This document shows, in pieces, positions 6,740 to 12,924 of a stretch of DNA of 15,110 bases (its first letter is position 1; each line of letters opens with the position of its first letter). The notes below the pieces were generated by a model. It worked only from the letters and a program-made list of their open reading frames with translations, had not been told where the DNA came from and did no database searches. Position numbers and translations under genes: made by a program. Source of the DNA: Chloroflexota bacterium (GTDB lineage: Bacteria > Chloroflexota > Anaerolineae > Anaerolineales > DRMV01); assembly GCA_013153335.1 (NCBI GenBank), contig JAADEP010000198.1:1-15110 (forward strand), read 5' to 3'.

Positions 6740-7040
6740 GGCCTTAGCTAACTATTTGCAGTCAGAAGCCATTAGTCTTGCACTTTATGCTTAGCTTTTT
6801 GAAGCATGGTTTGCAGAAATATAATAGTGACCCAAAGAGCTCCCCCCAACTAAAGAAATGCAACGATGCGAAAAAGTGGAATTGCCCAAGGTAGGTAGGT
6901 GCGTATGGCCTTTTCGGGGTCCTGCGCTTGGTGTTGCAACATTCCATAATATGTAATTTTCCCTGCGGGCGTCCATATCCAAGTATGCGTCCAAGTCAAA
7001 TAGCACCATTTACAATTCTTGCAATCCGTAATCCCAGTTG
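6740..7040. other. AT-richer intergenic island of unknown nature
   Basis: This stretch is visibly lower in G+C than everything around it (for example runs such as TTAGCTTTTTGAAG and CCATAATATGTAATTTT). It has no convincing gene on either strand. A TATAAT at 6820-6825 on the plus strand, with TTGAAG at 6799-6804 (15-base spacing, short), is a weak promoter candidate. Candidate minus-strand frames (for example 6791-7009) lack ribosome binding sites and resemble nothing I know. It could be a decayed insertion, a foreign remnant or a small RNA locus. Confidence 0.35.
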
Positions 7041-7072
7041 GGTGCAGGCAAATCTCGTAGAAGCCCATGCCG
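7041..7072 (+). repeat. Left-boundary box of array 1
   Basis: This 32-base segment begins GGTGCAGGCAAATCTCG and ends AAGCCCATGCCG. It matches 12366-12397 at 31 of 32 positions (G versus A at position 20). In both arrays it is the first recognisable repeat-family sequence at the left end. Confidence 0.8.
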
Positions 7073-7198
7073 TGGGTGGCGAAACCCGTCTCGCCGTCGG
7101 CCATGCGGCCATGGACGCGGACGGCGAAACCCGCCCGCTAAAATGGTGCGGCGCGCCCACGCGTTTGCCTGGATAATTCGCACGTAATTTTATACTAG

Positions 7199-7219
7199 CC
7201 GCGGGCTTCCAGCCCGCGG
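7199..7219 (+). repeat. H2 hairpin, unit 1
   Basis: Perfect nine-base arms CCGCGGGCT and AGCCCGCGG with a TCC loop, preceded by the AT-rich block AATTTTATAC. Confidence 0.8.
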
Positions 7220-7352
7220 CGCTGCGGCACGCGAGCGCGCCCATGGTCTCGGGCCGCGGGGATTCGCGGGCGGCGGAATCCGCCCGTTAGAAATTCCCCA
7301 CCTACGCACGCCGCGTGTTGAGCCGAATAATCCACGTGCAATTTTATCCTAG

Positions 7353-7373
7353 CCGCGAGCTTCCAGCCCGCGG
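7353..7373 (+). repeat. H2 hairpin, unit 2 (one mismatch)
   Basis: Arms CCGCGAGCT and AGCCCGCGG with one A-C mismatch, the same variant as the last hairpin of array 2 at 12736. Confidence 0.75.
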
Positions 7374-7656
7374 CGCTTGCGGCGGCGTAGCGCGCCCATG
7401 GCCTCGGGCCGCGGGGATTCGCGGGCGGCGGAACTCGCGCACTTGGCCCGCGCGGACGGCTGACCCCACCCGCTATCCTCGCCGCCTGCCATGCGTTCCC
7501 GCGCGTTGGGCCGGATGGTTCGCACGCCTTCCAGCGGCGCGAGCGTGCCTATGGTCCCATGCCGCGGGTGGCAGAACCCGCCCGCTATTTTCGCCATCGG
7601 CTATGCGTTCCCGCGCGTCGGAGCGGATGATTCGCGCGCAATTTTATACCAACTAG

Positions 7657-7677
7657 CTGCAGGTTTCCAACCTGCGG
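7657..7677 (+). repeat. H2 hairpin, unit 4 (compensatory variant)
   Basis: Arms CTGCAGGTT and AACCTGCGG with the TCC loop. Two stem pairs differ from the consensus on both sides (G to A with C to T, and C to T with G to A), so pairing is preserved, plus one T-G wobble. Confidence 0.8.
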
Positions 7678-7825
7678 CGGCTGTGGCGCGAGCGCTCCCA
7701 GCCCATGGGCCCACATCGCGGACGGCGGAACCCACCCGCTAGAAATTTGCCGCCTACTCGTCCGCAAAAATGCAACACCGCACGCCCGCGCTGGGCCGGA
7801 TAATTCGCGCGCAATTTTATACTAG

Positions 7826-7846
7826 CCGCGGGCTTCCAGCCCGCGG
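7826..7846 (+). repeat. H2 hairpin, unit 5
   Basis: Perfect copy of the consensus hairpin, identical to 7199-7219, with the same AATTTTATACTAG lead-in. Confidence 0.8.
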
Positions 7847-7993
7847 CGGAGCGGCACGCGAGCGCATCCATGGCCGCGGGTCGCGGGCGGCGAAACCCGC
7901 GCTTGGCCCGCGGGCGGCGGAACCCACCCGCTATCCTCGCCGTCTGCCATGCGTTCCCACGCGTGGGGCCGGATAATTCGCGCGCAATTCCAG

Positions 7994-8014
7994 CCGCGGG
8001 CTACCAGCTCGCTG
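7994..8014 (+). repeat. H2 hairpin, unit 6, next to the gatB stop
   Basis: Degenerate copy with left arm CCGCGGGCT, loop ACC and inner right arm AGCTCGC, with one G-T wobble in the inner seven pairs. It ends five bases from the gatB stop codon and so would form the 3' end structure of the gatB message. No T-run follows on the minus strand. Confidence 0.65.
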
Positions 8015-8018
8015 CTCT

Positions 8019-9452
8019 TTATGCCTCGAGCAGCTCGCGTAAGATGCGCTGGACTTCTTTGGGATCGGCCTTGCCTCGGGTTTGGCGCATGATTTGGCCG
8101 ACGAACCAGCCCATGAGGCCCTTCTTGCCCGCGCGATATCGGGCCACTTCCTTCGGGTGCGCGGCCACCAGCGCCTCGCACATCGCGCGCAGTGTGTCCG
8201 TATCCCGCACCTGGGCCAGCCCCTCGGCCTGCACAATGGCGTCCGGGTCTTGGTCTTCCGCGTGCACCCGCGGGATGAGCCGCTTCGCGGTGGGCGTGTT
8301 GATGACACCTTCGTCCAGCAGGCGCAGCAGCGCGGCCAGACGCTCGGGCGTCAGGCGCAGCTCTTCGGGCGAAAGTCGCGCTTCGTTGAGCAAGCGCCGT
8401 ACGTCGTTCAGGACCCAGTTGGCCACGCGTCGGGCGTCCCCGCGGTAGGCGCGGACCGTGGCCTCGAAGTAGTCGGCCAGCGCGCGCTCGCTCGTCAGCA
8501 GGTCCGCGTCCGCGAGCCCGAGGCCGTATTCGGACACGAAGCGCGCGCGCCGCGCCAGCGGCAGCTCGGGGATGGCCGCGCGCACGCGCGCGAGCCAAGC
8601 CTCGTCGACCTCCAGGGGAAGCAAGTCCGGCTCGCGGAAGTAGCGATAGTCGGCCTCGGTCTCTTTGGAACGCATTTTGCGCAGCACGCCCGCGTGTTCG
8701 TCCCACTCCAACGTCCACGGTTCCACGGGCTTGCCTTGCTCCATCAGCCGGATTTGGCGCTCGACTTCTTTGGCAATGGCATCGCGCAGGTCGTCGATGG
8801 AGTTGACGTTTTTGATCTCGGTCTTGGGATTCAGGTAAGTCGCGCCTTTGGGGCGGATGGACACGTTCGCGTCCGCGCGCAAGTGCCCCTTCTCCATATC
8901 GCCTTCCGAAATGCCCAGCCACCGGACCAGCTGACGCAGACGGTACAGGTATTGCGCGGCCTCATCGGGCGAGCGCAAGTCGGGCTCGGTGACCATCTCA
9001 ATGAGCGGCACGCCGCACCGGTTGAAGTCAATGAGCCGGCGCCCGTGCTCGCGCTTGGTCTTGCCCGCGTCCTCCTCCACGTGCAGCTTGCGGATGCGCA
9101 CTGTGCGGGTGCGCCCGTCATCCAGAGGGATGGTGAGCGCGCCGCCCAGGGCCAGGGGCATATCGTACTGGGTGATCTGATAGCCCTTGGGCAGGTCGGG
9201 GTAAAAATAGTTTTTGCGCGCGAAGTACGAAACCGGCTGGACCTCCGCGCCAATGGCCAGGGCCAGGCGCATGGCCTTTTCCACGGCCGCGCGGTTGAGG
9301 ACGGGCAGCACCCCGGGCAGGCCCATACATACCGGGCATACGTGCGTATTGGGCGCCGCGCCCCAGAAGTCCGTGCTGCACGTGCAAAAGATCTTCGAGC
9401 GCGTATTGAGTTGGATGTGCGTCTCCAGCCCGATGATGATTTCGTAATCCAT
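8019..9452 (-). CDS. gatB: Aspartyl/glutamyl-tRNA amidotransferase subunit B
   Basis: The product is 477 residues, the normal length. It is the kinase and tRNA-binding subunit of GatCAB, which converts misacylated Glu-tRNA(Gln) and/or Asp-tRNA(Asn) into Gln-tRNA or Asn-tRNA. It opens with MDYEIIIGLETHIQLNTRSK. The zinc-site cysteines are C23, C25, C39 and C42 (IFCTCS, HVCPVC). Family blocks include LPKGYQITQYDMPL, HVEEDAGK, RCGVPLIEMVTEPD, GHLRADANVS and EIKNVNS. DYRYFREPDLLPL has Asp where SYRYF is usual. The C-terminal part is the helical tRNA-binding tail (about 380-477) with GWFVGQIMRQTRGKADP. The ATG at 9452 has GAGGT about eight bases upstream. A frame seven codons longer (to 9473) lacks support. 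gatA and gatC are not in this window. It follows alaS after a terminator, so it is probably partly independent. Confidence 0.96.
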   Translation of the reverse strand: MDYEIIIGLETHIQLNTRSKIFCTCSTDFWGAAPNTHVCPVCMGLPGVLPVLNRAAVEKAMRLALAIGAEVQPVSYFARKNYFYPDLPKGYQITQYDMPLALGGALTIPLDDGRTRTVRIRKLHVEEDAGKTKREHGRRLIDFNRCGVPLIEMVTEPDLRSPDEAAQYLYRLRQLVRWLGISEGDMEKGHLRADANVSIRPKGATYLNPKTEIKNVNSIDDLRDAIAKEVERQIRLMEQGKPVEPWTLEWDEHAGVLRKMRSKETEADYRYFREPDLLPLEVDEAWLARVRAAIPELPLARRARFVSEYGLGLADADLLTSERALADYFEATVRAYRGDARRVANWVLNDVRRLLNEARLSPEELRLTPERLAALLRLLDEGVINTPTAKRLIPRVHAEDQDPDAIVQAEGLAQVRDTDTLRAMCEALVAAHPKEVARYRAGKKGLMGWFVGQIMRQTRGKADPKEVQRILRELLEA

Positions 9453-9496
9453 GGTCGTACCTCGCGAGAGCATCCGTTCGCCTCGAGGACGGAAGG

Positions 9497-9522
9497 AAAA
9501 GGCCGGGCCGACCGGCCCGGCC
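9497..9522 (-). terminator. Intrinsic terminator after alaS
   Basis: On the minus strand, nine-base perfect arms GGCCGGGCC and GGCCCGGCC around GGTC are followed directly by TTTTCC. It begins six bases past the alaS stop and lies about 45 bases before the gatB start. The T-run is short, so readthrough into gatB is plausible. No separate gatB promoter is obvious in the gap. Confidence 0.75.
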
Positions 9523-9527
9523 CGCGG

Positions 9528-12248
9528 TTAGGCTGTCAAGCGTTGTTCCAGCCAGGGCCGCACGCGCGCGAGCGCGTCGGGAATGCGTTGGACATCCTTG
9601 CCACCGGCCTGGGCCAGGGTGGGGCGCCCACCGCCACCGCCGCCGACCGCCTCGGCCACGTGCTTGGCCAGGTCGCCGGCCTTGATGCCGCGCTCGACCA
9701 GCGGCTTGCCCACGCCCACGATGAACACAGGCCGACCGCCCGCGTCGCCCGCGAGCACGACCACGCCCGCGGGGTACCGACTGCGGAAGCGGTCGCTCAG
9801 GCTGCGCAGGGTCTCCGCGTCCGCGCCGTGGATGTACGCGGTCACGACCGGGACCCCGGCCACCATCTCGGGTTGGGCCAGCTTTTGCTCAAAGGCCTGC
9901 CGCGCGAGCTCTTCCCGCAAGCGCCGGGCCTCTTTGCGCGCGGCGTCGACCTCGCTCACCAACGCGCGCACCCGTTGCGGCACGGCTTCGGGCACGGTCT
10001 TGAGCGTGTGCGCGGCTTCTTCCAACGCGTCGAAGCGCTGGCGGATGAGCTCATAAGCCTTGCGGCCGGTCACGGCTTCGATGCGGCGCACGTTGGCCGA
10101 CACACTGCCCTCGTAGGTGATGAGGAAGACGCCGATCTCGCCCGTGCGCGCGAGGTGCGTACCGCCGCAAAGCTCGTACGAGAACGGCTCTTCGCGACCG
10201 ATTTGGATGGTGCGGACCACGTCACCGTACTTTTCGGTGAACAACGCCATCGCCCCTTCGGCAATGGCTTCGCGGAAGGGCTTGTAGACCACGCGCACCG
10301 GGTAGTCTTCCAAAATGGCCCGGTTGACCTCGGCCTCGATGCGGCGCAGCTCCTCTTGCGTCAATGGCTCGGGATGGTTGAAGTCAAAGCGCAAGTAATC
10401 GGGCGCGACCAACGAACCGGCCTGCTTCGCGTGCGGCCCGAGCACCTTCTGCAGGGCCCAGTGCAAGAGGTGCGTCGCGGTGTGGTTGCGCATGATGTCC
10501 TTGCGGCGCTGCGCGTCCACGCGCGCGATGGCCACATCGCCGACCCGAGGCCGACCGCGGCGCACCCGGCCCACGTGCACGATGACCCCCGCCGCGGGCC
10601 GTCGGGTGTCGGTCACCTCGATCTCCCAGGGCTCAGGCCCTTCGGCCGCGTAAATCAGGCCCGTATCCGAGACCTGACCGCCGGCCTCAACGTAGAAGCT
10701 CGTCTTGGGCAGGATGACCTCGACCTCTTGACCGGGCTCGGCTTCTTGCACGGGTTGGCCGTTCACCAACAGCGCGAGCACGGGGCCTTCGACCTCCAGA
10801 TCCGAGTACGGATCGTAGACCACGCCCTCGGGGCCCAGCTTACCCTCGGCCTGCAGGGTTTCCAGGACCTCGCGATACACGTCCACATCCTCGCCGCCCA
10901 AGGGCCCCATGGCCTTGCCCTTGCCCGAGCGGATGCGGTGCTCTTCCATCGCGCGGCGGAAGCCTTCCTCATCCACCTCCAGGCCGTGCTCGCGGGCCAC
11001 GTCCCGGGTGAGTTCCATGGGCAGCCCATACGTCGCATACAGGCGGAAGGCCTCTTCCCCGGGCAGGACGGTTTCGCCTTTGGCTTTGAGCTCTTCCAGA
11101 AGGTGCTCCAGGTGGGCCAGGCCCGAGTCCACGGTCTGGGCGAAGCGCTCTTCCTCGCGGGTCAGGGTGTCGAAAATGACCTCGCGGTTGCGCTCCAGTT
11201 CAGGGTAGACGTGGCTGTATTCCCGGATGACCACGTCCGCGATCTTGGCCAGGAAGGGGCGGTCGAACCCGATCTTGCGGCCAAAGCGCGCGGCCCGCCG
11301 GATGATCATCCGGACCACATAATTGCGCCCCTCGTTCCCCGGAACCACACCGTCCGCGATCAAGAACGTGGCCGCGCGACCGTGGTCCGCGATCACCCGA
11401 TAGGGCACGAGGTTCGCCTGCCGCTCCTCATCAGTGTGCCCAGCCAGCTCCTGGATGCGGTCCATGATGGGCGAGAACAGGTCGGTGTCATACGAATTGT
11501 CCACGCCCTGGAGCACCATGGTGATGCGCTCCAGGCCCATGCCGGTGTCGATACCCGTGCGCGGCAAAGGTTCCCGCGTGCCGTCGGGCTTTTGATTGAA
11601 TTGCATGAAGACCAAATTCCAGAGCTCGAGGAAGCGGTCTTCGGGGTTCTCGTCGAGGTGATACGCCAGCTCTTCTCCTTTTAATTGGCCGCGCTCGGGG
11701 TAGAAGTCGTAGTGGATCTCGCTGGTCGGTCCGCAGGGCCCCACATCGGCCATTTGCCAGAAGTTGGTCTTGTCGCCCATGCGCACCACGCGCTCGGCCG
11801 GCACGCCGACCTCCTCCACCCAAATGCGATAGGCCTCATCGTCGTCCTTGTGGACCGTGTAATACAGCCGGTTGGGGTCCAGGCCATAGACCTTGGTGAG
11901 CAATTCATACGCCCAGTGGATGGCCTCGCGCTTGAAATAATCCCCAAACGAAAAGTTGCCCAGCATCTCAAAGAACGTGTGATGCCGCGGACTCGGCCCC
12001 ACGTTCTCCAAGTCGTTGTGCTTGCCCGAGACCCGCATACACTTCTGCACCGTGGTCGCGCGGGTATACGGTCGCTTATCCGTGCCCAGGAACACGTCCT
12101 TGAACTGCACCATCCCCGCGTTGGTGAAGAGCAACGTGGGGTCATCGCCCGGCACCAGCGAAGACGAGGGCACGATGGTATGCCCTTTGCTGGCGAAGAA
12201 ATCCAAAAACATCTGGCGAATCTGATGACCGCTGAGTTTCTCCGTCAT
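9528..12248 (-). CDS. alaS: Alanyl-tRNA synthetase
   Basis: The product is 906 residues, full length, a class II synthetase that charges tRNA(Ala) in the cytosol. The catalytic domain is at about 1-250, with TLLFTNAGMVQFKDVFLG and the motif 2 block HHTFFEMLGNFSFGDYFKR (89-107). GPCGPTSEIH (170-179) and IDTGMGLERI (233-242) are active-site blocks. The tRNA-recognition region follows (about 250-460). The editing domain has the zinc or catalytic residues H589 and H593 (HTATHLLH), and C694 and H698 (CGGTH). After a coiled-coil stretch rich in Glu, Arg and Ala (about 735-795), the C-Ala domain ends with a glycine run and GGRPTLAQAGGKDVQRIPDAL. All editing ligands are present, so proofreading should be intact. 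The ATG at 12248 has GGAG about nine bases upstream. It is transcribed from its own promoter and ends at a terminator. Confidence 0.97.
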   Translation of the reverse strand: MTEKLSGHQIRQMFLDFFASKGHTIVPSSSLVPGDDPTLLFTNAGMVQFKDVFLGTDKRPYTRATTVQKCMRVSGKHNDLENVGPSPRHHTFFEMLGNFSFGDYFKREAIHWAYELLTKVYGLDPNRLYYTVHKDDDEAYRIWVEEVGVPAERVVRMGDKTNFWQMADVGPCGPTSEIHYDFYPERGQLKGEELAYHLDENPEDRFLELWNLVFMQFNQKPDGTREPLPRTGIDTGMGLERITMVLQGVDNSYDTDLFSPIMDRIQELAGHTDEERQANLVPYRVIADHGRAATFLIADGVVPGNEGRNYVVRMIIRRAARFGRKIGFDRPFLAKIADVVIREYSHVYPELERNREVIFDTLTREEERFAQTVDSGLAHLEHLLEELKAKGETVLPGEEAFRLYATYGLPMELTRDVAREHGLEVDEEGFRRAMEEHRIRSGKGKAMGPLGGEDVDVYREVLETLQAEGKLGPEGVVYDPYSDLEVEGPVLALLVNGQPVQEAEPGQEVEVILPKTSFYVEAGGQVSDTGLIYAAEGPEPWEIEVTDTRRPAAGVIVHVGRVRRGRPRVGDVAIARVDAQRRKDIMRNHTATHLLHWALQKVLGPHAKQAGSLVAPDYLRFDFNHPEPLTQEELRRIEAEVNRAILEDYPVRVVYKPFREAIAEGAMALFTEKYGDVVRTIQIGREEPFSYELCGGTHLARTGEIGVFLITYEGSVSANVRRIEAVTGRKAYELIRQRFDALEEAAHTLKTVPEAVPQRVRALVSEVDAARKEARRLREELARQAFEQKLAQPEMVAGVPVVTAYIHGADAETLRSLSDRFRSRYPAGVVVLAGDAGGRPVFIVGVGKPLVERGIKAGDLAKHVAEAVGGGGGGRPTLAQAGGKDVQRIPDALARVRPWLEQRLTA

Positions 12249-12318
12249 CGCACCCGCTCCGAATCAAGACTGCGCGCAAAAACCACGCGCCTGACCGCCT
12301 TCCGGCCAGGACAACTTC

Positions 12319-12348
12319 ATTATAACCCGAGCGCACCGCGCAGCACAA
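12319..12348 (-). promoter_or_regulatory. alaS promoter
   Basis: The -10 is a perfect TATAAT (minus strand, 12324 to 12319). A TTGTGC at 12348 to 12343, 18 bases upstream, is a partial -35. The predicted start near 12312 gives a leader of about 60 bases, too short for a T-box riboswitch. Confidence 0.55.
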
Positions 12349-12365
12349 GCGTCTTTTTTGACGGG

Positions 12366-12397
12366 GGTGCAGGCAAATCTCGTAAAAGCCCATGCCG
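12366..12397 (+). repeat. Left-boundary box of array 2
   Basis: Near-identical (31 of 32) to 7041-7072. The unrelated sequence immediately to its left (GTCTTTTTTGACGG here) differs from that at array 1, so the box marks a shared edge. Confidence 0.8.
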
Positions 12398-12481
12398 CGG
12401 GCGGCGGAACCCGCGCTTGGCCCGCGAGTGCGGCCTTGGCCTCGGGCCGCAGACGGCGGAACCCGCGCTTGACTCGCGACT

Positions 12482-12503
12482 GCGGGCGGCGAAACCCGCC
12501 CGC
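12482..12503 (+). repeat. H1 hairpin, array 2 example
   Basis: Perfect eight-base arms GCGGGCGG and CCGCCCGC around CGAAAC, followed by TATTCTCGCC as in array 1. Other H1 copies occur at 7266-7287 and 12644-12665. Confidence 0.7.
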
Positions 12504-12567
12504 TATTCTCGCCATGCGTTCCCGCGCGCCGGGTAGAATAATTCGCGCGTAATTTTATACCAACTAG

Positions 12568-12588
12568 CCGCGGGCTTCCAGCCCGCGG
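12568..12588 (+). repeat. H2 hairpin, array 2 unit 1
   Basis: Perfect consensus copy (nine-base arms, TCC loop), preceded by AATTTTATACCAACTAG. Confidence 0.8.
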
Positions 12589-12735
12589 CCCGCGAGCGCG
12601 GCCATGGCCTCGGGCCGCAGACGGCGGAGCCCGCGCTTGGCCCGCGGGCGGCTAAACCCGCCCGCTATTTTCGCTGTCGGCCGCGCGCCTCGCGGGTTGG
12701 GCTGGGTAATTCGCGCGTAATTTTATGCCAACTAG

Positions 12736-12756
12736 CCGCGAGCTTCCAGCCCGCGG
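12736..12756 (+). repeat. H2 hairpin, array 2 unit 2
   Basis: Left arm CCGCGAGCT pairs with AGCCCGCGG with one A-C mismatch. It is the last recognisable element of the array. Confidence 0.75.
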
Positions 12757-12830
12757 CGGCGCTCAACGGCGACCGCCCTCTTCGCCTCGCCCTCGCCCCT
12801 TGACCTTTCTACAGCCTTTGCGTGCACCCT

Positions 12831-12861
12831 TTGATGGCGGCCCGCCAGCTGGCTTTATAAT
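12831..12861 (+). promoter_or_regulatory. Promoter of the AftB-like membrane protein gene
   Basis: TATAAT at 12856-12861 with TTGATG at 12831-12836 (19-base spacing, slightly long). The predicted start near 12868 leaves a leader of about 57 bases before the ATG at 12925. Confidence 0.5.
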
Positions 12862-12924
12862 TTGCCTGAGCTTTGTGACCCTTCGCCCTGGGCGACTGGG
12901 GTTGGTCGCGTTTGGAGGGGAGGG

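Larger units (their letters stand above)
7041..8018 (+). repeat. Composite hairpin repeat array 1 (about six units) between gatB and the MFS operon
   Basis: Direct, irregular units of about 112-189 bases. In plus-strand order a unit has: hairpin H1 (arms GCGGGCGG and CCGCCCGC around CGGAAC-type loops); a spacer with CTATTYTCGCC, TGCGTTCCCGCGCG and GGGCCGGATAATTCGC; the AT-rich block AATTTTATAC, sometimes plus CAA; CTAG; then hairpin H2 (arms CCGCGGGCT and AGCCCGCGG around TCC). The GGATAATTCG landmark or its variants start near 7171, 7324, 7513, 7625, 7798 and 7971. The units at 7513 and 7971 lack the AATTTTATAC block. The array opens with a box shared with array 2 and ends at the gatB stop codon. 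There is no evidence of coding capacity. Confidence 0.85.
12366..12760 (+). repeat. Composite hairpin repeat array 2 between alaS and the AftB-like gene
   Basis: Same family and same plus-strand order as array 1, with two full units (GAATAATTCG at 12536 and GGGTAATTCG at 12704, 168 bases apart) plus extra H1-type modules at the left. H1 hairpins are perfect at 12482-12503 and 12644-12665. Both units carry AATTTTAT followed by CCAACTAG and an H2 hairpin. It lies inside a divergent promoter region, between the alaS -35 and the plus-strand promoter at 12831-12861. Confidence 0.85.

Noticed and set aside
6658..6760. Minus-strand stretch reading like a protein tail (GLDPWEETADDGHPEP)
   Set aside because: Only about 33 codons lie between stops and there is no start codon. 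A decayed gene end is possible but cannot be supported from this window.
6525..6794. Plus-strand frame of 89 residues starting opposite the MFS start
   Set aside because: It runs antisense through the MFS ribosome binding site, leader hairpin and promoter, has no ribosome binding site of its own and no recognisable product.
6850..7104. Minus-strand short frame containing MGFYEICLHP, also seen near 12142-12393
   Set aside because: The shared peptide is only the translation of the 32-base boundary box. The rest of the two frames is unrelated, and neither has a ribosome binding site.
7041..8018. CRISPR array
   Set aside because: Unit spacing is irregular, intervening sequences are themselves repeated, the repeats are mosaic rather than uniform 25-40-base copies, and no cas genes are near.
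8082..11684. A 1200-codon open frame on the plus strand, antisense to gatB and alaS
   Set aside because: It spans two well-supported genes, their terminator and the gap between them, and its translation is low-complexity Arg/Ala/Gly/His-rich with no domain. Such long antisense frames are a by-product of high-G+C codon use.
12249..12318. T-box leader upstream of alaS
   Set aside because: The predicted leader is only about 60 bases, and no T-box consensus or specifier structure is visible.
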